A stretch of DNA of 40,107 nt from Mycolicibacterium pyrenivorans (GCF_025821625.1 NZ_JACKSH010000125.1:1099-41205); one strand, 5' to 3'. Shown: positions 1-8,155, counted from the first letter of the stretch. Program-made: numbers and translations. Notes: generated by a model from the sequence alone, not told the origin.

Positions 1-598
1 GGGTCATCGCCCGCCGTGAACGCCCCCATCCCGGCGCCCAGCTGCGCCTCACCGACGACAACGGCTGGCGGATCACCTGCTTTGCCACCAACACCCGCGG
101 GTGGTCAATCCCGGATCTCGAAGTCCGCCACCGCCAACGCGCCCGCGCTGAGGACCGTATCCGCAACCTCAAAGACACCGGCCTGACCAACCTGCCCTTC
201 TACGGCTTCGACCAGAATCAGATCTGGCTCGAGATCACCCTGCTCGCTGCTGACCTGCTGGTCTGGACCCAGGTCCTGGCATTCCATGGGCAGCCGGCCC
301 GGCGCTGGGAACCCAAACGGCTACGCCTGCGCCTGCTGGCCGTAGCCGGACGCATCATCACCACAGGGCGACGCTGCCACCTGCGCCTACCCCGCGGCTG
401 GCCCTGGAGCAACCTCATCGAAACCGGCTGCACCGCACTGCAACCCAGCTGACCAATCACCACCGATCCCGACAACCAAGGACCAGGAGCACCGGCGACA
501 CGCAACGCCGGAAACCCACGCCGCCCACACCCACAATCACTCACCGACACCCGACCCGAAGATCAACTACCAACCAGACGAAAGATCGAGGCTAGGGG
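1..598 (+). mobile_element. Right end of an IS1380-like insertion sequence
   Basis: The window opens inside an insertion sequence. It holds the 3' part of a transposase gene (stop at 450-452), about 130 bp of non-coding tail, and a likely terminal inverted repeat at 580-598 whose reverse complement begins CCCCTAGCCTCGATC. The left end lies outside the window, so the repeat cannot be matched to its partner and the target duplication cannot be confirmed. The outer boundary at 598 is inferred from the look of the terminus. Confidence 0.65.
3..452 (+). CDS. IS1380-family transposase, C-terminal part (5' end outside window)
   Basis: The frame beginning at base 3 is open to the TGA at 450-452 and gives about 149 residues. 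It shows the hallmark end of IS1380-family DDE transposases: a strand with the context LTDDNGW, then RHRQRARAEDRIRNLKDTGL, where the Glu of AED is the expected third catalytic acidic residue, followed by an NLPF stretch and a hydrophobic helix (EITLLAADLLVW). It ends with the usual basic tail before a short non-coding segment. The N-terminal catalytic aspartates are upstream of the window. The part present shows no stop or frameshift, so the element may be intact. The family assignment comes from these motifs only. Confidence 0.8.
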   Translation, partial: VIARRERPHPGAQLRLTDDNGWRITCFATNTRGWSIPDLEVRHRQRARAEDRIRNLKDTGLTNLPFYGFDQNQIWLEITLLAADLLVWTQVLAFHGQPARRWEPKRLRLRLLAVAGRIITTGRRCHLRLPRGWPWSNLIETGCTALQPS

Positions 599-794
599 CA
601 TAAGTCACTGATCCCGGGAACTGCGTCTCGAACGCGCGGCGCCGGGCAACAGGACCACTCCACGATGTTCGAAAGTCCCTCTGCAGGAAGGGCGCCGAGG
701 CGCACCATGACGTCCTACAACGTCTAAACCGCGCCCCTTAGACTCTGGTGCCCCCATGGTCGAACGTGCCGGCTTCAGGCAACCACGGACTGCG

Positions 795-814
795 GACCGC
801 CGGATCCGGCGGTC
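795..814. terminator. 20-bp perfect palindrome, probable terminator of the porin gene
   Basis: GACCGCCGGATCCGGCGGTC is perfectly self-complementary and would fold as an 8-bp GC stem with a GATC loop on either strand. It lies 45 bp past the stop codon of the leftward porin gene. There is no T tract, which is common for mycobacterial terminators. The rest of 599-794 between the insertion sequence and this hairpin shows no convincing gene. Confidence 0.5.
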
Positions 815-859
815 AACGACGCGTACCTGACCTCTCAGGACCTCTCATGTCGGGTGCAG

Positions 860-1597
860 CTAGACCTTCTTCGTCTCGCCGTAGTAGGCCAGGATCGCGT
901 CGGACTCGTCGGTCGAGCGGGTCAGCAGCGCGAACGACCGGATGAACGACTCACCGACACAGCCGTCGATCTTGATCCGGAAGCCGTCGACCATGACCCA
1001 CGGCTCGGCACCGGTGAATTCTTTCTCGGCGACCGCAACGGTGTTGATCAGTCCCGGCTTGAGGCCGATGATGATGCCGCCACCGAGATTGCCCGCAACC
1101 CCGGGGAGGATGCCCTCCGGGAACGGCGAGATGACGTCGGTTCCGAGAATGCCGATGGACGGGGTGATCCCCGCCGTTCCGGTCAGGGACACGCCGTTGG
1201 AGGTGCTCATGTCGATGCCGCAACCGATCTGGTATCCCACCTCGAGCACACCGTGCGGCGGTTCGTCCTCGGCGGGTCCCGTCATCGAAGCGGTGTAGGT
1301 TCCCCCGACCTCGTACTCGCGCGTCGACAGCGCCGTCGTCAACGGCGGGATGGCCAGTTGGGTTTCCTCCCTGGCCCCTACGGTCAGCGTCCAGCCGTCC
1401 GGGCTGGTCGTCGTCGCCGGCGGCGGCGACACCACCGCGCCCGGCTCAGCGACGGCCTCGGCCGGTGGCGGACCCGCTTCTCCGAGGGGCGCCTGCACGC
1501 CTACCGGCCTCGCTTCGGGGTCGGCCGACGCCGCAGGTGTGACGAGCGCTCCGGCGAGCAGCCAGCAGACCGACAGCACCAGGGGACGAACCAGCAC
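860..1597 (-). CDS. MspA-family porin
   Basis: Predicted secreted 245-residue protein of the MspA family, the octameric outer-membrane porins that let small hydrophilic solutes cross the mycomembrane. The N-terminus is a signal peptide (VLSVCWLLAGALVTPAASA, cleavage near residue 26). A proline/alanine-rich stretch (about residues 27-65) follows, and then the family core: GWTLTVGAREE, STREYEVGGTYTA, GYQIGCGID and the C-terminal CVGESFIRSFALLTRSTDES ending YYGETKKV. The two core cysteines (GCG and GCVG) could form the disulfide seen in some MspA-like paralogues. It is longer than MspA itself because of the proline-rich insert. The start is a GTG with GGAGGGG just upstream. It stands alone, with a hairpin 45 bp downstream. 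Confidence 0.88.
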   Translation of the reverse strand: MLVRPLVLSVCWLLAGALVTPAASADPEARPVGVQAPLGEAGPPPAEAVAEPGAVVSPPPATTTSPDGWTLTVGAREETQLAIPPLTTALSTREYEVGGTYTASMTGPAEDEPPHGVLEVGYQIGCGIDMSTSNGVSLTGTAGITPSIGILGTDVISPFPEGILPGVAGNLGGGIIIGLKPGLINTVAVAEKEFTGAEPWVMVDGFRIKIDGCVGESFIRSFALLTRSTDESDAILAYYGETKKV

Positions 1598-1727
1598 GGC
1601 ACCCCTCCGTTTCTCGCGTTATCAAAGCGTGACGTGAAGGGAAACTTAGAGCGTCTAGATAGTCAGCCGACGTGCGGTCTGCAGACAGCGCAGCGCGATG
1701 GGAGAGAGTCCGCGCACTGCCCGGCGG

Positions 1728-2096
1728 TCAGCGAACGCCCGGACCCGCCTGTCCCAGCAACGGGTTGACCCCGCCGCCCTGCGGGTTGTGCTCGCGCTGG
1801 TGCTGCTGGATGGCGTTGAGCAACGGGTTGTCCTTCATCAGCTGGCGGCGGTCTTCGTCGGAGAGTTCGTAAAACGTCCACATCCCCCATGCCGCCGGAC
1901 GGACGTAGAGGGTGACCTTCTGCCGCTTCCGCGCGCCCTGCGGCAGCATCGCCGGAATCGGAACCACCCGGTCCAACGTCACCGCGCTGACGAGTTCCTG
2001 GGCGAGCCCGTCGATGTCGGTCGAGTCCTGAAGCTCGTAGACCGACGACTGGTGACTGGGCTGCGCCGGACCTTGCAGGGCGAGAAACCACGCCAT
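1728..2096 (-). CDS. Conserved hypothetical protein, 122 aa
   Basis: Small cytoplasmic protein of unknown function. The ATG at 2094-2096 (MAWFLALQG) is preferred because AGGAG lies 8-9 bases upstream; the frame stays open further upstream but that extension is compositionally odd. The middle is ordered (SVYELQDSTDIDGLAQELVS, then LYVRPAAWGMWTFYELSDED). A charged helix follows (RRQLMKDNPLLNAIQQHQ) and then a Gly/Pro-rich tail. There is no signal peptide, membrane segment or recognised catalytic motif. It is separated from the porin gene by 130 bp and is probably transcribed on its own. Confidence 0.65.
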   Translation of the reverse strand: MAWFLALQGPAQPSHQSSVYELQDSTDIDGLAQELVSAVTLDRVVPIPAMLPQGARKRQKVTLYVRPAAWGMWTFYELSDEDRRQLMKDNPLLNAIQQHQREHNPQGGGVNPLLGQAGPGVR

Positions 2097-2367
2097 GGCG
2101 CGTCTCCTTTGCTCGTCGTGGACAGCGCCAGCGTAGAGGACTGAGCACCGGGGTCGCCCGCGGCCTCCCGCCCGGGACCGGCCACAGGGGTTCGCGGCAA
2201 GCGCTCGACTGCGGCGGATCGCCGATCGTGAAAACTCTGCCCAAATCGCACACCATTCGCTCGTCGATGTGCTAGGCATCACATTCAGGGGGTTTCCATG
2301 GCTCGCTTCACCGAGGCCCGGGTAGTAACGGCTACCGGCGGTATTCGTCCATGCATGGGCTGTGCGC

Positions 2368-2396
2368 TGGGCAAAGAGCGGCATCGGTGCTATGGT
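2368..2396 (+). promoter_or_regulatory. Possible SigA-type promoter for the 56-aa ORF
   Basis: TGGGCA (2368-2373), a 17-bp spacer and TATGGT (2391-2396) resemble a housekeeping promoter and would start transcription near 2403, about 60 bases before the ORF at 2466. The remainder of the 370-bp gap 2097-2465 shows nothing else I can name. Confidence 0.35.
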
Positions 2397-2465
2397 CGGC
2401 GTTAGCTGGTACGCACGAAGTCCGCACGTTGCGGGCCCGGTCGGCACGAATCGAGGAATTAGCTG

Positions 2466-2636
2466 ATGTCAAGCCTGGGCGATCCGGTGTCATCCGGTGC
2501 CATCGGCGAGGACTCGGTTCGAGGCGCACCTGCGCAACTGCCCCTCGCGGTGCACTCCTGCAACCGCCTCGGCCGCGTGGCCAATCCGCCCGGATTCTCG
2601 TTCGCCGAGTGGTTCCGGTCCGGCCGCAGACGCTGA
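2466..2636 (+). CDS. Possible small protein, 56 aa, unknown
   Basis: ATG at 2466 preceded by GAGGAATTAGCTG (an AGGA element at good distance) and by a promoter-like sequence. The 56-residue product starts MSSLGDPVSSGAIGEDSV, contains one Cys (HSCNRLGRV) and ends in the basic, aromatic stretch FSFAEWFRSGRRR. There is no signal peptide or membrane helix. It ends 8 bp before the convergent DUF3618 gene. No homologue is recognised; the call rests on the ribosome site, the promoter and the way it fills the gap. It may be spurious. Confidence 0.4.
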   Translation: MSSLGDPVSSGAIGEDSVRGAPAQLPLAVHSCNRLGRVANPPGFSFAEWFRSGRRR

Positions 2637-2644
2637 GGCGTCGC

Positions 2645-2872
2645 TCAGGGCCGGCGCAGCCAGCGCACCGTGATCACGAGGACGAGCACACCCACCCCGG
2701 CCAGCGAGATGGCCACCGGGGGTTTCTTGACGAACCGGATCACACCCGCCTTGAGGTCTTCGGCCACCCTGCTGGGGTTCGCCCGAGCCGCGAGAGAGTC
2801 GACCGTCAACGCCAACTGATCACGCGCCTGGTCGATCTCCTGCTTGATGGTGTCGGGATCCCGGTCCGCCAC
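2645..2872 (-). CDS. DUF3618 small membrane protein (Rv2520c-like)
   Basis: A 75-residue protein with an N-terminal amphipathic helical part (DPDTIKQEIDQARDQLALTV) typical of DUF3618, the segment SLAARANPSRVAEDLKAG, and one C-terminal membrane helix (about residues 52-69, VAISLAGVGVLVLVITV) ending in WLRRP. The family is common in actinobacteria and often lies beside peroxiredoxin bcp, as here, where the two genes diverge across 115 bp. The function is unknown; the topology suggests a cytoplasmic coiled segment anchored in the membrane. GTG start with GGAGG five bases upstream. Confidence 0.8.
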   Translation of the reverse strand: MADRDPDTIKQEIDQARDQLALTVDSLAARANPSRVAEDLKAGVIRFVKKPPVAISLAGVGVLVLVITVRWLRRP

Positions 2873-2987
2873 ATCTGCCTCCGCTGCCTCAACGCCCAGT
2901 CCACTACCCTGCCTTGCCGAACTACCCTAGATCAGCCGGCGCGCACCGCAGCGCCCGGTCTACAGATCGATCAGAGGAACACCGCCG

Positions 2988-3461
2988 ATGCCGCAGAACC
3001 CCCGCCTCGAAGTGGGCGACAAAGCGCCCGCGTTCAGCCTGCCCGACGCCGACGGCAACACCGTCAAACTCTCGGACTTCAAAGGCCGCAAGGTCATCGT
3101 GTACTTCTACCCGGCGGCGTCCACGCCGGGCTGCACGAAGGAGGCCTGCGACTTCCGCGACAACCTCGGCGAGTTGGGCGAGGCGGGTCTCGACGTGGTG
3201 GGCATCTCCCCCGACAAGCCGGAGAAGCTCGCCAAGTTCCGCGACGCGGAGAAGCTCACCTTCCCGCTGCTGTCGGACCCCGACCGCAAGGTCCTGCAGG
3301 CCTGGGGCGCCTACGGCGAGAAGACCATGTACGGCAAGACGGTGCAGGGCGTCATCCGCTCGACCTTCGTGGTCGACGAGTCGGGCAAGATCGCGCTGGC
3401 GCAGTACAACATTCGCGCCACCGGCCACGTCGCGAAGCTACGACGCGACCTGTCCGTCTGA
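2988..3461 (+). CDS. bcp: Thioredoxin-dependent peroxiredoxin Bcp (PrxQ)
   Basis: 157-residue cytoplasmic peroxidase reducing hydrogen peroxide and organic hydroperoxides with electrons from thioredoxin. The thioredoxin fold is complete: [15 protein letters not shown], then [20 protein letters not shown], in which Cys49 is the peroxidatic and Cys54 the resolving cysteine of the PrxQ CxxxxC type. Thr46 and Pro47 of the active site are present. The rest ([43 protein letters not shown]) matches the family at full length. AGAGGA lies upstream of the ATG. Its last 17 codons are repeated, degenerate and out of context, at 10074-10124, marking the right boundary of an insertion that separates bcp from its ancestral neighbour, the M20 peptidase. 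Confidence 0.95.
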   Translation: MPQNPRLEVGDKAPAFSLPDADGNTVKLSDFKGRKVIVYFYPAASTPGCTKEACDFRDNLGELGEAGLDVVGISPDKPEKLAKFRDAEKLTFPLLSDPDRKVLQAWGAYGEKTMYGKTVQGVIRSTFVVDESGKIALAQYNIRATGHVAKLRRDLSV

Positions 3462-3479
3462 GCTAACCGAGGCGTCCGA
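3411..3479 (+). repeat. Left 69-bp direct repeat (bcp 3' end / M20 3' end junction)
   Basis: These 69 bases cover the last 17 codons and stop of bcp, one spacer base and 17 bases of the convergent M20 peptidase 3' end. The same sequence recurs at 10074-10142 with only three differences. The pair brackets the 3480-10073 insertion and looks like attL/attR or a large duplicated target. Confidence 0.85.
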
Positions 3480-3511
3480 CGAGGAACCATTCCGCGGCCG
3501 GTCCGCGCGCG

Positions 3512-4903
3512 TCACAGAGCGAAAAGCTGGTTGACTCTGGGAACCGTTGCCTCCCAGCCTAACTCGTGATCCAGACGTCTGCGCAGCGTGTCCGCCGCCT
3601 GCGGTTCGCCGTGAACGACGAACACCCGCCGCGGAGGCTTCGCGAACCCGCCGGCCCATCGGATGAGTTCGTCGGCATCTGCATGCGCGGACAGCATCTG
3701 CAGGTTTGCCACCTGCGCATTGATCGGGACCCACTCGCCGTGGATCTTGACGTACCGTTCGCCGGCGGCGATGGATCGGCCGCGTGTCCCGGGCACCTGA
3801 TAGCCGGTGACCATGATCGTGTTGCGTGGATCCGGAGCAAACGTCTTGAGGTGGTGCAGGATCCGGCCGCCGGTGGCCATGCCACTGGCGGAGATCACCA
3901 CCTTGGGGTCGCGGTTGGCCGAGATCCTCTTGGACTCCTCGGCCTCCCGCGTGTAGATGGCCATCGCGCACATGCCCTGGTAAACCTCCGGCGGCAGGCG
4001 GTGGTCACGAGGGTAGGCGCCCAGCAGGTCGCTGGCGTTGATCGCCATCGGGCTGTCCAGGTAGATCGGGACGTCCGGCAGCTTCCCGCCGGAGCGCAAC
4101 TGCCACAGGTAGTAGAGCAGCGTCTGCGCCCGACCCACCGCGAACGCCGGTATCAGCAAGGTGCCACCGCGTTCCACCGTCTCGTTGACGACCTTGGCGA
4201 TAACGTCGGCCGGGTCGGCACGCTCATGCGTACGGTCACCGTAGGTCGACTCCATTAACAGGTAGTCCGCGGCCGGCACCGGCTCCGGGTCAAGCATCAC
4301 CGGATCGTCGTAGCGGCCCAGGTCGCCGGTGAAGACGATACGGCGGCCCTGCCACGTCAGGTCGACTGTCGCCGCCCCGAGGATGTGTCCTGCGCGGCGG
4401 AACATCCCCACCGCATCTCCCGGCAGGCTGAACTCACGGCCGAACGGATGGGTGACGAACAACTCGAGAGCGCGACCGGCGTCGTCGCTGTCGTACAGCG
4501 GTAGTGCGGGGTGATGTTTGGTGGCGCGGTGCCTGTTGAGGAAGTCCGCGTCGCGCTCCTGGATAGCGGCACTGTCCCGCAGGATGATGTCGGCGACGGC
4601 GGCGGTCGCCTTGGTGGACACGATCGGCCCACGGAATCCGTCGCGCACCAACCGGGGCAGGTAGCCGGTGTGATCGAGGTGGGCGTGAGTCACGACGACT
4701 GCGTCGATACTGGACGGGTCGACCGCAAGCGGTGCCCAGTTGAGCTCCCGCAGGTTCTTCACACCCTGGAAGAGCCCGCAGTCCACCAGTATTCGCTTGC
4801 CGTCGCTCTCCAGGAGATGTTTGGAGCCGGTCACCGTGCTGGCGGCTCCCAGGGGGCGGAAAGTGAGTTCGGTTTGCCGCGCTGGGCTGTCACCGGCCGC
4901 CAT
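3512..4903 (-). CDS. MBL-fold / beta-CASP RNA-processing exonuclease-like protein
   Basis: 463-residue cytoplasmic metallo-beta-lactamase-fold hydrolase with an inserted beta-CASP domain, the architecture of CPSF73/Ysh1-like nucleases. The N-terminal metal site is intact: VVTHAHLDHTGYLPRL gives HxHxDH, and further ligands lie in RRAGHILGAATVDL and FTGDLGRYDDPVM. LLMESTYGDRTH, the beta-CASP segment (YLDSPMAINASDLL), SASGMATGGRILHHL, and LSAHADADELIRWA followed by FVVHGEP complete the RMMBL end. Nuclease activity on RNA is inferred from the family. The start at 4903 (MAAGDSPARQ) gives the usual family length; the frame is open another 99 codons upstream, but that part looks non-coding. It diverges from the GMC fusion gene across a 318-bp gap with a strong inverted repeat, and is the first gene inside the island. 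Confidence 0.87.
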   Translation of the reverse strand: MAAGDSPARQTELTFRPLGAASTVTGSKHLLESDGKRILVDCGLFQGVKNLRELNWAPLAVDPSSIDAVVVTHAHLDHTGYLPRLVRDGFRGPIVSTKATAAVADIILRDSAAIQERDADFLNRHRATKHHPALPLYDSDDAGRALELFVTHPFGREFSLPGDAVGMFRRAGHILGAATVDLTWQGRRIVFTGDLGRYDDPVMLDPEPVPAADYLLMESTYGDRTHERADPADVIAKVVNETVERGGTLLIPAFAVGRAQTLLYYLWQLRSGGKLPDVPIYLDSPMAINASDLLGAYPRDHRLPPEVYQGMCAMAIYTREAEESKRISANRDPKVVISASGMATGGRILHHLKTFAPDPRNTIMVTGYQVPGTRGRSIAAGERYVKIHGEWVPINAQVANLQMLSAHADADELIRWAGGFAKPPRRVFVVHGEPQAADTLRRRLDHELGWEATVPRVNQLFAL

Positions 4904-5087
4904 GCCACCGAGTCTTCCAAAGTCGACGACGACGGGAGACAACTTGCCCGAACGCGGTCGGTCGAGGCCCGGCGCCGCGTCCCTGCCGCGGCGACACACG
5001 ACAACTCCTGGTCGCGCATCAGGCCCATCGCACTTCTCCGACCCGTTTAGCGAAACCCGCGACGGTTTGAGGAAAACCACATAAGCT

Positions 5088-5115
5088 GCCCATGCAAGGG
5101 AAGCCTTGCATGGGC
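5088..5115. promoter_or_regulatory. Perfect 12-bp inverted repeat in a divergent promoter region
   Basis: GCCCATGCAAGG and CCTTGCATGGGC are exact reverse complements separated by GAAG. The repeat sits between the leftward MBL gene (start 4903) and the rightward GMC fusion (start 5222), and there is no T tract, so an operator for both promoters is more likely than a terminator. The TetR regulator at 7471 is the obvious candidate ligand, but this is inference. The rest of 4904-5221 shows nothing else that I can name. Confidence 0.5.
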
Positions 5116-5221
5116 CTGGTTGAGCGGAGACACGAATGGCCGACAGGGCGGCGGACTGCCGCGCCGGTGGTGATTTCAGCGACGGCGCACCGTCGCCCAC
5201 CCCGAACGCGGAGCATGGGGT

Positions 5222-7474
5222 ATGACCGGAACCCGAATAGTGGTGATAGGCAGCGGGTTCGGGGGCGCGATTCCCGCTGCCCGACTAGCCGAAGCCGGCT
5301 TCGAGGTCATACTTCTGGAGCGCGGGCCGTGGCGCGACAGCGTTCCCGTGCGATCCATAGGGATCAGAAGTCGGGCACCGCTGCCGACGGGTCGCCATCT
5401 GGTCGGCGGCTTTCTACGCTCGATTCGCACACCCCGGGGTCGAGTCACCCTGAACAAGCGGGGGTTCCTCGAGGTCTACCTCAGCAAAGGCCTCAAGATC
5501 CTCAGCGCCTCCAACGTCGGCGGCGGCAGCCATGCGTACCTCGGCCTACACATGCGTCCGCCCGAACCCGGATACTGGGACGCCGCGGGGCTGAGCGATA
5601 CCGGGATGGAGCGCCATTACGAGACGCTCATGGAACGAATGGGGACAACCGTCCCGGGGCCCGCACACCGCCGTAACTCAATCGGAAAGCTGGTTGAGCG
5701 TTCGTCGGTACTGTCGACCGACGATGTCGCGGCCGCGCTGCCGATGGGTCTGCGCCTCCCGGACGAGCCGGATTCGCCGCAGTTGATCAGCAACGACGGC
5801 CTGAGCCGGATGGAAGCTGCCCCGGGCCGGGACGGCACCTTCGGATCGCCGGGCGGAGGCAAGACCACGCTGGACGCCGCCTACCTCTACGCCGCCATGC
5901 GCGACCACGGCCTTCAGGTGCACGATCTCACCGAAGCGGTCCTCGTCCGACCGGCGGGTCCCGCGGCGGCTGGGCGGTGGCGGGTGACCGCGCGGAATCT
6001 GCGGTCCGGACGCGTTCGAGACCACTTCGCCGATCACGTTTTCGTGGCCGCCGGCACCGTCGGCACGTTGGACCTCCTATTGCGCAGTAGGCAAGCCCAG
6101 CACGGCCTGACCGGAATGCCTCGTCTTGGCGAGAAGTTCTTCGCCAACGGCGATTTGGCCTTCACCTGCCGCCTTCCCGATCGCCGGATGACCCGCCCGT
6201 CGATCGCCGTGGACGGCGCCGTGCGGTGCGTCGACGGTATTCGCCCACTCGGCGAACGGGCATGGCCGCTGCTGATCGTGAGCACACTGCCGACGGGCGA
6301 TCTGCCCCTACCGAAATTTCTGAAGCGACGATTACGTCGCGACGTCATCATCGCCGGCATGGGGAAGGACCGCGGCGGTCGCGTGCGTCTGGTAGGCAAC
6401 AGGCTCGTGGTCGAGTACGAGCCCGACACCAATCCGATCTACCGCGATGTCGCCGAGGCCGTCGCCATCGTCGCCGCCGAACTCGGCACCACCGTGTCCA
6501 AACCGGGAACGCCCACGACAGCCCACCCGATGGGCGGTGCCTGCCTGGCCGACAGCCCCGATCGCGGCGTCGTCAACCTTGGGGGCGAGGTTTTCGGCCA
6601 CCCGGGGCTGTACGTCACCGACGCCGCCGCACTCCCCCAACCCGTGGGCGGCCCGCCGTCGCTGACGATCGGGGCTTGGGCAGAACATGTCGCCGAGCGG
6701 TTCATCGAGAAAAATGCACCGGCAGACCGGCGAGGAGTTCCGGTCGGCAAGAAGTCGATTCCCACACAAACGGCGATGGACGGCTGGTGGGGACGTCATG
6801 TGGTCACCCGGGTGGTCCGCGATGGCTGCCGTCGGCCCGCTCTCATGTCGGCCCGCGACGAGCTGCTTGCCCATGCCCACGGCGCCGTGTTCGAGCTCGG
6901 CTGCGGCGACGGCATCAACATCCCGCTGCTCGACGAGCCGCGGATCACCAGCTATACGGCGATTGATCCATCTGACGAGCTGCTGCTGCGGGCCCGCGAC
7001 GTCGCTGCCGGGCATCGAATCCCCGCCGACATCCGCTGGGGCGTCGGCGAGGACGTGCCCTTCCCTGACGCGAGTTTCGACACCGTGATCACCAGCTACG
7101 CGCTGTGCTCCGTTCGAAGCCCCCACGAGGTTCTGCGCGAGATGCGCAGGATCCTGCGCCCCGACGGGGTGGTGCTGTACCTCGAACACGGACTCGCGCC
7201 CGATCGGGCGGTACGACGGTGGCAGCGCCGAGTCGACCCGATCTCCACGAGACTCTTGGGCAACTGCCACATGTCTCGCTCGATTTCGGACAGCTTCGGG
7301 CACGCCGGCTTCACCGTCGAGCGCTTGGGCGCGGCCTATGCCGATGGCCTGCCGCGTTTCGCCGGATGGCTGGAGTGGGGCGTAGCCCGCCCGGCGCCGA
7401 AGGTCGAACCGGAAGAGCGGGAAGGCACGGGTCAGCCGCAACTCCGTGACCTCGGCTTGCGGGCGGAACCGTGA
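5222..7474 (+). CDS. GMC-type FAD oxidoreductase fused to a SAM methyltransferase
   Basis: A 750-residue two-domain protein. Residues 1 to about 500 form a GMC (glucose-methanol-choline) oxidoreductase of the cholesterol-oxidase type: an FAD-binding start IVVIGSGFGGAIPAARLAEA, SASNVGGGSHAYLG, HVFVAAGTVGTLDLLLRS, HPMGGACLAD, and a C-terminal FAD and active-site segment GLYVTDAAALPQPVGGPPSL. From about residue 519 a class I methyltransferase follows: motif I FELGCGDG (557-564), DEPRITSYTAIDPSDELL, VPFPDASFDTVITSYALCSV, and RRILRPDGVVLYLEHGLAP with the METTL7/UbiE-like WQRRVDP and GNCHMSR. Neither domain looks damaged and no stop separates them. The substrate is unknown; oxidation followed by methylation of a sterol- or lipid-like alcohol is a guess. 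GGAG precedes the ATG. The 3' end overlaps the TetR gene (GTGA), implying coupled translation. Confidence 0.85.
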   Translation: MTGTRIVVIGSGFGGAIPAARLAEAGFEVILLERGPWRDSVPVRSIGIRSRAPLPTGRHLVGGFLRSIRTPRGRVTLNKRGFLEVYLSKGLKILSASNVGGGSHAYLGLHMRPPEPGYWDAAGLSDTGMERHYETLMERMGTTVPGPAHRRNSIGKLVERSSVLSTDDVAAALPMGLRLPDEPDSPQLISNDGLSRMEAAPGRDGTFGSPGGGKTTLDAAYLYAAMRDHGLQVHDLTEAVLVRPAGPAAAGRWRVTARNLRSGRVRDHFADHVFVAAGTVGTLDLLLRSRQAQHGLTGMPRLGEKFFANGDLAFTCRLPDRRMTRPSIAVDGAVRCVDGIRPLGERAWPLLIVSTLPTGDLPLPKFLKRRLRRDVIIAGMGKDRGGRVRLVGNRLVVEYEPDTNPIYRDVAEAVAIVAAELGTTVSKPGTPTTAHPMGGACLADSPDRGVVNLGGEVFGHPGLYVTDAAALPQPVGGPPSLTIGAWAEHVAERFIEKNAPADRRGVPVGKKSIPTQTAMDGWWGRHVVTRVVRDGCRRPALMSARDELLAHAHGAVFELGCGDGINIPLLDEPRITSYTAIDPSDELLLRARDVAAGHRIPADIRWGVGEDVPFPDASFDTVITSYALCSVRSPHEVLREMRRILRPDGVVLYLEHGLAPDRAVRRWQRRVDPISTRLLGNCHMSRSISDSFGHAGFTVERLGAAYADGLPRFAGWLEWGVARPAPKVEPEEREGTGQPQLRDLGLRAEP

Positions 7475-8031
7475 GTGGCAGGATCAGTACCCGCGAACGC
7501 ATCCTCGACGCCGCACTGGACCTGTTCAGCGACGTTGGCTTCGGCGGTACATCGATCAGCGAAGTCGAACGCCGCGTCGGACTGGCGGCGGGGACCGGCA
7601 GCTTTTACCGGCACTTCCGCTCCAAAGAGGAGCTCTTCCGGGCCGCGGTCGAATGTGAGGTGGCTCGTTGCATGGCCGCCGTCGCCGCCGACCGTGATCA
7701 ATCGTCGGCTCCCGACGCACACGAGGTTCGGGAGGTGGTACTTCAGCGGATGCTTCGGGCAATTCAGCGGTTCGACCGGCTCTTCCGCCTCATCCTCAGT
7801 GAGGGCGACCGCATCCCCGAACTCCGCGACGTGATCGGCACCGCCCTTGCCGGCCTCGGGGAGTCGCTGACGTGGAAGGAGCATCCCACCGAAGTGTTGC
7901 TCCTGTCGGCGCTCGGCGGCTACCACTTCTTCGGGCTCGTGCAAGCCCAACCCTTCCAGGGGGCGAGTGAGGAGGAATTCATCTCAGCCCTGGCGGCCTT
8001 CGCCCGAGAATGGGATCCGCCGGCGGCATGA
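7471..8031 (+). CDS. TetR/AcrR-family transcriptional regulator
   Basis: 186-residue DNA-binding repressor-type protein. The N-terminal helix-turn-helix is clear (RERILDAALDLFSDVGFGGT, then ISEVERRVGLAAGTGSFYRH, HFRSKEELFRAAVE). The C-terminal ligand domain (about residues 55-180) is divergent, as usual. The GTG start overlaps the TGA of the GMC-methyltransferase gene, so the two are translated together and the regulator probably controls that gene. The inverted repeat at 5088-5115 is a plausible operator. The ligand is unknown. Confidence 0.88.
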   Translation: MSGRISTRERILDAALDLFSDVGFGGTSISEVERRVGLAAGTGSFYRHFRSKEELFRAAVECEVARCMAAVAADRDQSSAPDAHEVREVVLQRMLRAIQRFDRLFRLILSEGDRIPELRDVIGTALAGLGESLTWKEHPTEVLLLSALGGYHFFGLVQAQPFQGASEEEFISALAAFAREWDPPAA

Positions 8032-8135
8032 CACCCATACCGGTACCGCGGGGACGCCAGCACTGACGTGGCCAACCGCACTATGGCCCGCCAGCTGCCC
8101 CGAGCGGCTTCATCTGCCTTGTGCCGCCGCCGGAT

Positions 8136-8155
8136 TTAGGGACCAATGCCTCCTG
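8136..8155. promoter_or_regulatory. Weak DosR-box-like sequence upstream of a universal-stress remnant
   Basis: TTAGGGACCAATGCCTCCTG matches the mycobacterial dormancy-regulator consensus (TTSGGGACTWWAGTCCCSAA) well in its left half only, about 13 of 20 positions. It lies about 100 bp before a decayed universal stress protein gene, a class often controlled by DosR. Function is uncertain and the match may be chance. Confidence 0.25.

Noticed and set aside
854..1768. 304-codon rightward frame over the porin gene
   Set aside because: It is Arg/Asp-rich antisense sequence; the porin on the other strand has signal peptide and family motifs.
3512..5200. Longer 562-residue version of the MBL protein
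   Set aside because: The extra N-terminal 99 codons would cross the inverted repeat and promoter region and have no family similarity; the start at 4903 gives the normal length.
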